Notes: generated by a model from the letters alone, not told the origin. A DNA stretch of 64,000 nucleotides from Streptomyces chromofuscus (GCF_015160875.1 NZ_CP063374.1:3720001-3784000); one strand, 5' to 3'; positions 52,789 to 61,325 are shown, counted from the stretch's first letter. Numbers and translations: made by a program.

Positions 52789-53669
52789 TCGACAGCCTGA
52801 AGGACAGCGGCTTCGGGGTCGGGCCCGTATGCCGGGTGCTCGGCTGGTCCGAGTCGGCCTACTACGCCCGCAAGAAGCGGCCGAAATCGGCCCGCCGACT
52901 GCGGGACGAGCAGCTCATGCCCCTGATCGAGCAGGTCCACGCCGAGTCGGGCGGCACCTATGGCGCCCGCCGGATCACCCGCGCGCTCAGGCGTAAGGGC
53001 GTCGACGTGGCCCGCTGCACCGCCGAACGGCTGATGCGCGAGCTGGGCCTGGAGGGCGTCATCCGTGGTCAACGCCGCAGGACCACCGTGCCGGAGCCGT
53101 CGGCGCCCCGCCCGCCGGACCTGGTCGACCGCGATTTCACCGCATCCCGCCCCGACCAGCTGTGGGTGGCGGACATGACGTATGTGCGCACCTGGTCCGG
53201 GTGGGCATACGTGGCGTTCGTCCTGGACGTGTACTCGCGGATGATCGTCGGCTGGCAGGTCGCGAACCACATGCGGACCGAACTCCCCTTGGACACACTG
53301 GAGATGGCGTTGTGGAGACGGAGGATCAAGAAGGACTCCGGCCTCATTCATCACAGCGACCGCGGGTCGCAATACGTATCGATTCGGTACACCGACCGGC
53401 TCGCCGACATCGGCGCCTCCGCGTCGGTCGGCTCCGTCGCGGACAGCTATGACAACGCGATGGCCGAGGCCCTGAACGGCACCTTCAAGGCCGAGCTCAT
53501 CGAGATGCAGGGCCCCTGGAAGGACGTCGACCAAGTCGAGCGGGCGATCTTCCAGTGGGTCACGTGGTACAACGAAGAACGCCTCCACTCCGCCCTCGAC
53601 TACGTACCGCCGGCCGAGTACGAGCAAGCCTTCTGGCGAAGCCAGGAGCAGGCCCCGCAGTCCGCCTGA
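52785..53669 (+). CDS. IS3-family OrfB, transposase catalytic subunit
   Basis: A 294-residue rve-domain protein: HTH_21 start (CRVLGWSESAYYARKKRP, GTYGARRITRALRRKG), DDE residues in WVADMTYVRTWSG, HHSDRGSQYVS and the Glu region SYDNAMAEALNGTFKAELI. No disruption. Produced alone or as an OrfAB fusion by frameshifting. Confidence 0.9.
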   Translation: MIDSLKDSGFGVGPVCRVLGWSESAYYARKKRPKSARRLRDEQLMPLIEQVHAESGGTYGARRITRALRRKGVDVARCTAERLMRELGLEGVIRGQRRRTTVPEPSAPRPPDLVDRDFTASRPDQLWVADMTYVRTWSGWAYVAFVLDVYSRMIVGWQVANHMRTELPLDTLEMALWRRRIKKDSGLIHHSDRGSQYVSIRYTDRLADIGASASVGSVADSYDNAMAEALNGTFKAELIEMQGPWKDVDQVERAIFQWVTWYNEERLHSALDYVPPAEYEQAFWRSQEQAPQSA

Positions 53670-53708
53670 AACAAGATCACCGGACTCTACGAGACTCGGG
53701 GCAGCTCA

Positions 53709-54013
53709 AGGTCGTACAGGTCGCCATTCTCTTCGCCTCGTTCTACTGGCGAAAACAAGCGCTCGGAAGCCCGGGAGAGGTTCAGCGCTTCCGCAGAGAG
53801 TTCGACAGGCGACTACCCGCGGAGCGGCAGCTGAGGACAACCGCCATCCCCTGGCTCCAAGAAGAGATCGTGCGGCTTGCCCAACGGGTCGACGAGGCCG
53901 TCCGCCACCATGAGGCCAGCCTCGACGGACTCGTAACCACCCACCCGCACGACCAGTTCCCTCCCCTTCTCATCCGAAGGATCTTGAAGCGTTCCCCAGC
54001 ACACGCACGGTGA
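53709..54013 (+). pseudogene. 5'-truncated gene fragment after the IS3-family element
   Basis: A frame of about 100 codons continuing from the IS edge (VAILFASFYWRKQALGSPGEVQRFRREFDRRL to a stop at 54013) without a start or ribosome binding site. Helical, Arg-rich; not the missing end of the DUF5958-like gene. Original product unknown. Confidence 0.5.
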
Positions 54014-54079
54014 ACTGCCTCTGCCCTCACTGAGACGGGACTGACGACAGCTGCATCGGAGCCGAATTAGGCTCCGCTC

Positions 54080-54604
54080 ATGACCAACAACCTCGGATTC
54101 GCCTGCTCAGGCTGCGGCAGCCACCACGCCGAGCTACCGATGAACTACTCGGCTGTCGCCCCATACGTCTGGGAACCGAGCTTCGCCGACTCTGCGGACT
54201 GCCTTCTCTCATCGGATCAGTGCGTGATCCAGGCACAGCACTACTTCGTCAAGGGTCTGGTCGAGATACCGATCATCGGCAGCGACGAGGTGTTCTCCTG
54301 GGCCGCATGGGTCTCCCTCAGCCGGGACAACTTCTCCCGATCCGCAGACCTTTGGGACACCGCGGGACGGGAAACCGAGGAACCGTACTTCGGGTGGCTG
54401 TCCACCGACCTCTTCCTCTACTCGCCCAGCACCATCAACTTGAAGACCCGCGTCCACACCCGCCCCATCGGACAGCGTCCCTTCATCGAGCTGGAGCCGA
54501 CCGACCACCCTCTCGCAATCGAACAGCGGACCGGCATCACTATGGAGCGCGTCCGTGCAATCGCCGCAGCCGTTCTCCATCCCACCGACAGCGAATCCAA
54601 GTGA
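54080..54604 (+). CDS. DUF2199 protein
   Basis: A 174-residue protein, ATG 54080. N-terminal CSGCG zinc-like knuckle, then DQCVIQAQHYFVKGLVEIPIIGSDEVFSWAAWVSLS and PYFGWLSTDLFLY, the DUF2199 signature. Function unknown; frequently near immunity-type genes. Confidence 0.85.
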   Translation: MTNNLGFACSGCGSHHAELPMNYSAVAPYVWEPSFADSADCLLSSDQCVIQAQHYFVKGLVEIPIIGSDEVFSWAAWVSLSRDNFSRSADLWDTAGRETEEPYFGWLSTDLFLYSPSTINLKTRVHTRPIGQRPFIELEPTDHPLAIEQRTGITMERVRAIAAAVLHPTDSESK

Positions 54605-54637
54605 CGTCGAACGGGCTGCTGACCTAGCGTTCCGCCC

Positions 54638-55093
54638 ATGACCACACCAGACGTCGGCACTGACGATGAGGCCGACGTGACCATCCGCTGCCAGGACAAC
54701 GCGTCCGTCGGCGTGACGTTCTGCGACCGGTTCAGCTTCGACGCAGACTCCGTGCACTATGCCGTCGAGCTGCAGGCCCCCGGTCTGACCGCTCGCGTCA
54801 ACGAGGTCGTCGCCTGGATCTGGGACAGCGATCTCACCATCTTCCTGGACGAGCTCGCCGCCGACTACCGAGGATGGGCCGGCGAACGGAGCTGGCATAC
54901 CCACGACCGCGACCTGACGGTGTCGGCGGTCTTCCGGTCCGGCGGCCACGTCGGGCTGACCTGGGCCGTGCGGCCATGGCCTCAGGCCGCAGGCGGCTGG
55001 GGCGCCTCGGTGACCACCTGGCTGGAGGCCGGCGAGCAGATGACTTCTCTCGCGGCCGAAGTCCGGGCCTTCCTCGCCGAGGGGCACCAGTGA
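54638..55093 (+). CDS. DUF6228-like protein
   Basis: A 151-residue acidic protein, ATG 54638. A beta-rich N-terminus is followed by FLDELAADYRGWAGERSWHTHDRDLTV, the pattern of DUF6228. Function unknown. Its stop overlaps the next gene (GTGA), so the two are translated together. Confidence 0.65.
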   Translation: MTTPDVGTDDEADVTIRCQDNASVGVTFCDRFSFDADSVHYAVELQAPGLTARVNEVVAWIWDSDLTIFLDELAADYRGWAGERSWHTHDRDLTVSAVFRSGGHVGLTWAVRPWPQAAGGWGASVTTWLEAGEQMTSLAAEVRAFLAEGHQ

Positions 55094-55584
55094 CATCCGA
55101 CATGCGCATCACCTGGACGCTTGCGGGATCCGGGTGGGCCGACTGCACCCTTGAAGATCGCCAGGCGAGAGTCGAGCTCACCGCGTCCTACATCACCAGT
55201 GCGCCCGAGGAGCTGCTGACCGCAGTGGCCCGGCTCCTCGCGGGCGAGCCGGAGACCCGTGCCCAGTTCGAGGCCGAGCCGACCGCCTACCGGTGGATCT
55301 TCTACCGCGAAGGCGTGGACATTTGGACCCGCGTGCTGGAACTGCGTCACGGTGGCGATCACGACAACAAGGGAACCGAGATCTGGTCCAGCCAGCTCGG
55401 CATCGACCAGCTTGCTCGCACCATGATCCGCTGCTTCGACGAGGTCGCGCAGACCTATGGCGAGAGCGGCTATCGAGGCAAGTGGGGCGAGCACTTCCCC
55501 CTAACCGAACTCGAAGCCCTCAGACGCCTCTGGCGCACTTACCAGCACCCCCCAAATGACGTAGCCGGGACAACCGACTGCTGA
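55090..55584 (+). CDS. Hypothetical protein, intact relative of the pseudogene at 13649-14102
   Basis: A 164-residue protein from GTG 55090 (ATG 55102 possible). Beta-rich start (MRITWTLAGSGWADC), helix SYITSAPEELLTAVARLLAGEPETRAQFEAEP, then YRWIFYREGVDIW and a C-terminal WGEHFPLTELEALRRLWRTY. No named family recognised; immunity-like by context and by pairing with a DUF6228-like gene. Confidence 0.65.
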   Translation: MTSDMRITWTLAGSGWADCTLEDRQARVELTASYITSAPEELLTAVARLLAGEPETRAQFEAEPTAYRWIFYREGVDIWTRVLELRHGGDHDNKGTEIWSSQLGIDQLARTMIRCFDEVAQTYGESGYRGKWGEHFPLTELEALRRLWRTYQHPPNDVAGTTDC

Positions 55585-55615
55585 GGTTGAGTGAAACAAG
55601 TCAGCAGGACAACTG

Positions 55616-55960
55616 TCACCCTTCAGCTCGGCGGACTCCCGTGCAGGCGAGGACTGCGTCGGCGTCGTCGGCGAGGAAGAGCATGAAGGCCCACGTCCGG
55701 TCCGGTGAGAAGATGCGACCGATCCTGACCTGATCGGCTTCGAGCCGGGTGAGGATGTCGGCGGTGGACGGCAGGGCGAGAGTCTCAGCACCTCGCTTGC
55801 TCGCCCGTCGGAGACGAGCCGCGTAGATGCTGGCAAGCTGCTGACTGGGAACGCGGCCGTCCCATACGACAAAGTCGCCTCCAGCAAGAAGCGCCTCCCT
55901 GGCGGCTTCGCAGGCCGTGGTCTGGTCGCCCAGCATCCCGGCGAGTTCCGCCCGGTCCAT
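55616..55960 (-). CDS. Hypothetical protein
   Basis: A 114-residue protein from ATG 55960 behind GGAGGA. Helical N-terminus (RAELAGMLGDQTTACEAAREALLAG) then a beta/alpha C-terminus (WAFMLFLADDADAVLACTGV). Family not recognised. Confidence 0.55.
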   Translation of the reverse strand: MDRAELAGMLGDQTTACEAAREALLAGGDFVVWDGRVPSQQLASIYAARLRRASKRGAETLALPSTADILTRLEADQVRIGRIFSPDRTWAFMLFLADDADAVLACTGVRRAEG

Positions 55961-55996
55961 CTGTCCTCCTCCCGCCTGCTTACCCGCGCTGTCCGC

Positions 55997-56590
55997 TCAG
56001 TCGTCGAAGTGGAGGCCGGGCCGGGTCCAGAATGTGAGGTCGCTGCTGGTGGCGACCGCCAGGGTCAGGCCGGAGGGAGAGAACCCGGCCGCGCGGAGTT
56101 CTGAGTACTCGGAGTGGAAGATGTGCCACCACGTCCCTCCCGCCGGGCCTTTGTGGGACCCGCCGTCGGCAGAGAGGATGACGCGGTCGTGGGGCCACTC
56201 GGGGCTGACGACGTCCACGGTCCAGCCGTCCGGCGTGGTGCTGTGCAGGCCGCCGCCGAAGAGTCCGGCTATGCGTACCGGGACGCTTGCGATTGGGCCG
56301 ATCCCAGGGCAGGTGAGGTCCGGGTGGGCGTCGGGGGTGCTCGTTTCCGGGTCAGGGTCCCGGTCGCGGGCGATCTTCTCGCCGGTGACCGTGTCGAAGA
56401 GTCCGTGGCCGTCGCTGGACACGACCATGATGAGGTCGTGTCCGCTGTCGGGATGGACGGCGAATCCGATACCGAGAAGGCCCCCGATGGGAGTCCTGCG
56501 GTCCATCACCGACTGCCACGGCTCGGGAGCCGGCATGACGGTGGCGGCGAGATAGCGCTCGCGCAGCCTCTGCTGGTAGTCCGTGATCAA
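55997..56590 (-). CDS. Hypothetical protein with TTG start
   Basis: A 197-residue protein beginning LITDYQQRLRERYLAATVMP; TTG 56590 overlaps the stop of the upstream gene (TTGA). The body is beta-rich with WD/propeller-like strands (HDLIMVVSSDGHGLFDTVTGEKIARD; SGLTLAVATSSDLTFW). Function unknown. Forms an operon with the next gene upstream. Confidence 0.6.
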   Translation of the reverse strand: MITDYQQRLRERYLAATVMPAPEPWQSVMDRRTPIGGLLGIGFAVHPDSGHDLIMVVSSDGHGLFDTVTGEKIARDRDPDPETSTPDAHPDLTCPGIGPIASVPVRIAGLFGGGLHSTTPDGWTVDVVSPEWPHDRVILSADGGSHKGPAGGTWWHIFHSEYSELRAAGFSPSGLTLAVATSSDLTFWTRPGLHFDD

Positions 56591-56922
56591 GTCGTCTCCT
56601 CGGTGCGATCCGCGTCGAGGGTCTCTCGCACAGCGGCCCACGTCGACTCGAATTCTTGGCGGGTGATCTCGGCAGCGCCGTCCTCTTCTTGCCTTCCGCG
56701 CAGGGCGCCTTCCGCGAGGACGCCGTACTGCCGCTCGTAGGCGGCCATGGCCGCGAGGTCGCCACGGTCACGGATCTCGATGACCTCCGCCAGCGAAGCT
56801 GCGGTCACGGGCTGGCGCTGAGGTCCTTGCAGGTCGACCTGGCGCAGGGCCCATTCCTCGCCGTCGAGTTCGAAGTACGACCAGACATCGCTCTCGCCGT
56901 CGTAGGCGCGGATCCACAGCAT
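56587..56922 (-). CDS. Hypothetical protein
   Basis: About 111 residues from ATG 56922 (GTG 56931 possible): MLWIRAYDGESDVWSYFELDGEEWALRQVDL is a beta-sheet start with an acidic surface, then a helical, Glu-rich C-terminus. Immunity-like in size and charge; family unknown. Confidence 0.6.
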   Translation of the reverse strand: MLWIRAYDGESDVWSYFELDGEEWALRQVDLQGPQRQPVTAASLAEVIEIRDRGDLAAMAAYERQYGVLAEGALRGRQEEDGAAEITRQEFESTWAAVRETLDADRTEETT

Positions 56923-57019
56923 CACGCTCACATGATCTCTCGGTGAGGATAAGGCGCGTTCGGCGAGGCCCACGGGCCGACCGCTTCCCGTTTACGCACC
57001 TGCGACGCCGCCCGACTCG

Positions 57020-57610
57020 TTAAGCGAACGATCGAAGAGGAAACATCACGCTCAGTCTCGGCAGCTTGCGTGCTGCCTCGTCCTCACGTCGCACGTCCCA
57101 CCGCTGACCGAGCGGCCCCGAACTGCCCTCTCCATCACCCTGTTCAGCCTCGACAGCCTCATAAAACGCGTCGCCGCAATCATTGTCGACACCGGTCAGG
57201 ACCCCGTAGACCTCCATCGCGACATAGTCGAGAGACTCCCACCCGGGCCAGTCGTCGTTCCACATCTCCCGCGGGCGTCCCACCAAGTACTGGACCTCCG
57301 GAACGTCGGCCAGAGAGTCCGGATCAGCCAGTGCCCGGGAGAAGGCATCACGGCCGAGCCCCACCATCCACAGGCCGAAGTAGCAGAATCCGTCATCCGA
57401 ACACCAGCCACCGAAGATCCGGTCCGCTGCTGCCCACAGATCCCACGTGAACGCTTCGTGCATCACTTCGTCCAAGCGCACCTGGAACTGCACGACCTCA
57501 GCCAGCGACCTTCGCGCCAATGCGCCACGCAGCCACGCGAGCCGCTCGTCCGGGCCCTGCGCCTGACGTCGGCACTCCTCGATGAGCTTCCAGAAGGAAT
57601 CAATGTCCAC
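57020..57610 (-). CDS. DUF4240 protein
   Basis: A 196-residue protein from GTG 57610. DIDSFWKLIEECRRQAQ, EVVQFQVRLDEVMHEAFTWDLWAAADRIFGGWCSDDGFCYFGLWMVGLG is the DUF4240 domain. Function unknown; common in bacterial immunity loci. Divergent from the gene at 57668. Confidence 0.82.
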   Translation of the reverse strand: MDIDSFWKLIEECRRQAQGPDERLAWLRGALARRSLAEVVQFQVRLDEVMHEAFTWDLWAAADRIFGGWCSDDGFCYFGLWMVGLGRDAFSRALADPDSLADVPEVQYLVGRPREMWNDDWPGWESLDYVAMEVYGVLTGVDNDCGDAFYEAVEAEQGDGEGSSGPLGQRWDVRREDEAARKLPRLSVMFPLRSFA

Positions 57611-57667
57611 AGCGGCACTGTGCCAGGCACCTCTGACAGTGCAGGGTCGACGAACTATGTTCGAGGA

Positions 57668-57937
57668 GTGGAGAATCCGGAGATCATCATCAAGCTCACC
57701 TCGGATGAGGCGCTGGTCCTGTCGGACTGGCTGGAGCAGGTGCAGATGACGGACCTCAGTCGTCTCGTCGGCGATGCGGCGGTCTGAGCACCCCTTCACC
57801 GCATTGCCGGAACGCTCGACAAGTCGCTGTCGGGGATCTTTGCGGCGGACTACGCCGAACGTCTGGAGGCGGTCCGCAGCAGGCTTCGTCCAGACCTGGG
57901 CGACAGCGCCATTGACGAGGAGGGTACGGACGCATGA
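57668..57937 (+). pseudogene. Small gene interrupted by an in-frame TGA
   Basis: GTG 57668 opens MENPEIIIKLTSDEALVLSDWLEQ; a TGA at 57785 follows DAAV. The same frame then runs on as APLHRIAGTLDKSLSGIFAADYAERLEAVRSRL to a stop at 57935, which overlaps the next gene's ATG (ATGA). A single G-to-A change at a Trp codon (TGG) would explain the stop. Helical protein of 89 residues if restored. Confidence 0.65.
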
Positions 57938-58302
57938 AGCCCCTCTCGGAGATGACTGAACGCGAGTACTTCGTCAGCGTCGGCCAACGTCCCGGCATGT
58001 TCGTCGGCAAGACCTCCTTCCACATGCTGACCGCGTTCCTGACCGGTTATGACCAGCATGCTCTCCGGCACGGTGGGCCCGGGCTCACCGGCTGGCACGA
58101 CTGGCTCGTCGCCCGTCGCCGACGCGACAGCAACCACGCCTGGCCGGGCCAAATCCTCCACATCGCCCTCCCGAACGGCTGGGACGACTTGTGGAATCTT
58201 CCGCCTGAGGACGAACAGCAGGCGACCAAGGTCCTGTTCGAGCTCCTCGACGAGTTCGCTGCCGAGCGCGAAGCAGCGCAGGACTCACAGACCTCAGGTT
58301 GA
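57934..58302 (+). CDS. Hypothetical protein
   Basis: A 122-residue protein: MTEREYFVSVGQRPGMFVGKTSFHMLTAFLTGYDQHALRHGGPG. Similar proteins recur in Streptomyces accessory regions; function unknown. Coupled by an ATGA overlap to the interrupted gene upstream. A 13-bp hairpin starts right at its stop. Confidence 0.6.
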   Translation: MKPLSEMTEREYFVSVGQRPGMFVGKTSFHMLTAFLTGYDQHALRHGGPGLTGWHDWLVARRRRDSNHAWPGQILHIALPNGWDDLWNLPPEDEQQATKVLFELLDEFAAEREAAQDSQTSG

Positions 58303-58335
58303 GTGAGACGCCGCACCGAACAGCGTCTCACTCAA
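58299..58335. terminator. Perfect 13-bp hairpin, part of a dispersed element
   Basis: TTGAGTGAGACGC (58299-58311) and GCGTCTCACTCAA (58323-58335), 11-nt loop. The right arm is also the start of the first 31-nt repeat. A near copy occurs at 60481-60519. Confidence 0.75.
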
Positions 58336-58540
58336 GATGAACCACTGCCGGTCAACGCCTCGTCATGCTTCACCTCAACTGAGACGGGACACGGGCCCCC
58401 TCCACTCCGATCGCGAGCGCGCGTGACCCGTCTCGCTGAAGGTGAGCCAGTCTCGGTCCATCTGAGTCATCTGGTCTTGCGTCCCGGTCAACCTGAGCCA
58501 TCTACCGGTCCGTCTCGCTGTCTGTGAGCCACTGCCGGCC
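58323..58540. repeat. 31-nt iterated motif, three full copies
   Basis: Copies at 58323-58353, 58428-58458 and 58510-58540, with consensus CGTCTCRCT then TGARCCA and CYCGGYC; shorter versions CTGAGYCATCT occur at 58459 and 58489. They precede a tnsA remnant, as transposase-binding repeats do in Tn7-like ends. A fourth copy is at 60506-60536. Confidence 0.75.
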
Positions 58541-58589
58541 TGGCTCCCCATCGTCGTTGTACGTGGTCAGCGCCGGGTGGGGGTGGCTG

Positions 58590-59353
58590 GTGGAGGCTGA
58601 GGGCTTCTGGCTGGAGTACGTCGACGGTCGTGGTGAGCTGCACAGCGAGCCGTTTGAGGCGATGTGGTCGACGCGTTCGAGGCTGCCGGGTAGCTGCGGT
58701 CGTTCCCGTCGTACAAGGGGCAGCGCAACTTTTCCGGCTGGTACCGGGCTGCTACCAGTGGCGAGTTGGTGGGCTTCGAGTCGTGGGTGGAGCTCGGTCA
58801 TCTGATGCGGCTGGACTCGGAACCGGACGTGGTGGCCGTCGCGTCACAGCCGTTCCGGCTCCCATGGCGGCCGGGTGACCAGGCCCGGAGGGTCAGCCAT
58901 ACGCCGGACTGCTTCGTGCGCCGTCGGGGCGGCTCCGCCGTGGTGCTGGATGTGCGCCCTGATGACCGGATCGAGCCCGGGGATGCCGTGAAGTTCGCGG
59001 CCTCGGACGTGGCTTGCGCCGGGGTGGGCTGGGATTTCGAGCGGGTCGGCGTGCTCGATCCGGTGTTGGCGGCACATCTGCGCTGGTGGTCGGGCTACCG
59101 GCATCCGCGGGTACGGCGCGAGCCGGTGGCGGCGGGGTTGCGGGCCGTGTTCGCCCGGCCCCGGGGTCTGCTGGCCGGGACGTGTGCGGTGGGCGATCCG
59201 ATTGCTGTGCTGCCGGTGCTTTTCCACTTGGTCTGGTGTCGGGAACTTGCGGTGGATTCGCAGGCGGGCCTGTTGTCGGCGGCGACGCCGGTTCGCCCGG
59301 CATCCGCAGTCGCGGGGGAGGCGAGTGGAGATGCCGGCGTCGTCGCGGGGTGA
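58590..59353 (+). pseudogene. TnsA-like transposon endonuclease, frameshifted
   Basis: LEYVDGRGELHSEPFEAMWSTR in one frame, then after a one-base loss near 58676 and a TAG at about 58691, FPSYKGQRNFSGWYRAATSGELVGFESWVELGHLMRL, HTPDCFVRRRGGSAVVLDVRPDDRIEPGD, VGWDFERVGVLDPVLAAHLRWWSGYRHPR: the TnsA-like nuclease domain common in actinobacterial Tn7-like elements (catalytic Glu in ESWVE, Asp in LDVRPDD). Two lesions make it non-functional. Its stop overlaps a tnsC-like start. Confidence 0.75.
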
Positions 59354-59421
59354 TCGTCTCCGGTCGGCGGACGACCGGGAAGACCACGGCGCTGAAACAG
59401 AGCGACGGCACCCGACGCTGA
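59350..59421 (+). pseudogene. TnsC/TniB-like ATPase fragment
   Basis: A 23-codon frame (GTGA overlap with tnsA) reading IVSGRRTTGKTTALKQ, a Walker A motif GxxxxGKT, then a stop. The usual tnsB is absent and the rest of the ATPase is missing, so the element was gutted by deletion. Confidence 0.55.
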
Positions 59422-59470
59422 CAACTCGGAGCTCAGTTGATACTCCCGTTCCACCCACAATGTCGGCAGT

Positions 59471-60256
59471 TCAGGTTCTGGTAACCGGGACGAGGGTCAA
59501 GTACGTGATGCCAAGGATGTTGCGGTAGCCGTCAGCCCAGGACGACCGCTGGCGGTCGACTCGTTCGCGGGTCTCGGCGGCGAGTGGATGGTCCGGGTTC
59601 ATGGCGAGCCAGAGTTCTGTGTCGTGGCGGTAGCCGGACTCGAACTCCTCCCACTCCTCACGGCTCGCCGACTCGATCCAGGCCGGCCGGAAGCCCGCCT
59701 CGACAGCAAGCTCGACGAGCGGTCCGAGCCGCAGGTGGTCGCCTGCGTGCGCCCCGGGCCACATCGCCGCGAGTTCCTCGTCAGTCGGGGCGCGTTCCCA
59801 GAAGCCCTCGCCCAGGACGACACGTCCGCCCGGGCGGACCAAGCGGCGCAGCTCGTGCAGTACGAAGCTGGGATCGTACGGCCGCTCGGGGTCGCACAGT
59901 GCCTGACCAGCTCCCAGGCAGAGCACCGCGTCCACGGGCCCGCGTGCCGTGCCAAGGGCCGACTCCTCGCTGAATTCGACCCGTCCGGCCAGTCCGCGCC
60001 CCTTCGCAAGGTCCCTGCCCCTGGCGAGATCCTCGGCGTTGATGTCGAGGCCCACGCCTGTCGATCCCGGGACGGACTCCAGAACCCGGAGCAGCAGTTC
60101 GCCCCAGCCGCAGCCGATATCGAGGACGGTGGAGGGCGAGACGGCGGCGAGCCGCGCGACGATGCGCCCGGCGCGGGCTTCGGAAAGCGGTCCGTGGAAG
60201 GTCAGACTGCCGAGACGCGGGGGAAGATCGGAAGCGATGGCCATGGGAGGGAACAT
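59471..60256 (-). CDS. Class I SAM-dependent methyltransferase
   Basis: A 261-residue enzyme from ATG 60256, preceded by GGGGAGAACTA. Motif I VLDIGCGWGELLLRVLE, acidic motif GVGLDINAEDLARG, motif II-like DAVLCLGAGQAL and the PGGRVVLGEGFW strand are all present. C-terminal substrate cap with Trp/Glu-rich segment. Substrate unknown. Confidence 0.88.
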   Translation of the reverse strand: MFPPMAIASDLPPRLGSLTFHGPLSEARAGRIVARLAAVSPSTVLDIGCGWGELLLRVLESVPGSTGVGLDINAEDLARGRDLAKGRGLAGRVEFSEESALGTARGPVDAVLCLGAGQALCDPERPYDPSFVLHELRRLVRPGGRVVLGEGFWERAPTDEELAAMWPGAHAGDHLRLGPLVELAVEAGFRPAWIESASREEWEEFESGYRHDTELWLAMNPDHPLAAETRERVDRQRSSWADGYRNILGITYLTLVPVTRT

Positions 60257-60480
60257 TAGTTCTCCCCGAGTAGCGTGCCGAGCGATTTGACATCCGGCTC
60301 GACCGACCCGGACTGACTGGCCCCGCACTTGGTCTGCCCGCCGCGGATCTACCCCGATCGGCCGCACCCACAGCCTCACCCACTCGCAAGGCGGGAGCTG
60401 AACGCCGCCGTTCTCACCCCTTCAGACGGCCTCCTGCACAGGGTGCCGGGGGCCTCCTGCCCGCGGAGCTCAAGTCTCGG
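60257..60480. other. Intergenic region, no supported gene
   Basis: Divergent promoters for the methyltransferase and the DinB-like gene would lie here; otherwise nothing distinctive before the hairpin at 60481. Confidence 0.4.
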
Positions 60481-60536
60481 ATTGAGCAAGACGTCGGCCC
60501 TCGCCTCGTCTTACTCAATCTGAACCACCGCAGGTC
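60481..60536. repeat. Second hairpin plus 31-nt motif copy
   Basis: ATTGAGCAAGACG (60481-60493) and CGTCTTACTCAAT (60507-60519) pair with one mismatch; 60506-60536 matches the 31-nt motif at 58323-58353 in 24 of 31 positions, same orientation. Lies 57 bp before the DinB-like gene. Confidence 0.7.
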
Positions 60537-60592
60537 ACAGCATCGCGATGACCCATCTTCATGGAGACGGGTCAAGGCGGCAGACTGCCCCC

Positions 60593-61146
60593 ATGACAGC
60601 AACGGACGCCAAGGCCGATCTCCTCTTCTACCTGCAGTCCGCTCGCGACGCCCTGCTGTGGAAGCTGGAGGGACTTTCGGAGTACGACATCCGCCGCCCA
60701 CTGACTCCCACGGGTACCAACCTCCTGGGCCTGGTCAAACACGTGGCCGGTGTGGAGTTGGGCTATCTCGGCGACACCTTCGGCCGACCCTCCGGGGAGC
60801 CGCTGCCCTGGCTCGACGAGGGTGCCGAGACGAACGCCGACATGTGGGCCACCGCCGACGAGTCACGCGAGTTCGTCGTGGACCTGTACCGCCGGGCATG
60901 GGCGCACGCGGACGCGACGATCGACGCGATGGCGCTGGACACCGTGGGCAGGGTGCCCTGGTGGCCCGACGGCAAGGACGAGGTGACGTTGCAGCACGCC
61001 GTGGTGCGCGTGATCGCCGACACGCAGCGGCACGCCGGGCATGAGGGGAGGACAACACCAGCATGCCGCCGGGCGACCCGGCGTGGTGGGAGGAGTACCG
61101 CGACCGACTGGAGCGCACGGCCCGGGAGGCCGAGCGGCGAGCGTGA
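60593..61146 (+). pseudogene. DinB-family gene with frame break near its end
   Basis: ATG 60593 opens MTATDAKADLLFYLQSARDALLWKLEGLSEYDIRRP, with the helical DinB/DUF664 core and the His-containing ends KHVAGVELGYLG and DTQRHAGH. After 61037 the C-terminal part is in another frame (NTSMPPGDPAWWEEYRDRLERTAREAERR, stop 61144), and about 12 residues normally between them are missing. Metal-binding residues remain, so a shorter active product with a garbled tail is conceivable. Confidence 0.65.
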
Positions 61147-61325
61147 CGCCGGCGACACACGCGCGCGTGCGGCGGGTTCGGATGACGCGGACGCGACGCT
61201 CCCCGGCAAGGCGCGCGCGTACGGCTCCCCCGCACGCGCGCGTGCGCCGCGCCGGGCGGCGGCCGGGGTGCGGCCGCCGTCCGGGCCAGGCACTCAGCGC
61301 ATGGTGGACGTGGACCCGGACGGTG

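Larger units (their letters stand above)
52405..53708 (+). mobile_element. IS3-family insertion sequence, about 1.3 kb
   Basis: Terminal inverted repeats TGAGCTG...(27 bp, 23 matching) at 52405 and 53708; two overlapping transposase frames. The flanking triplets CTG and AGG differ and the two flanks belong to different genes, so the original target duplication is gone. Confidence 0.85.
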
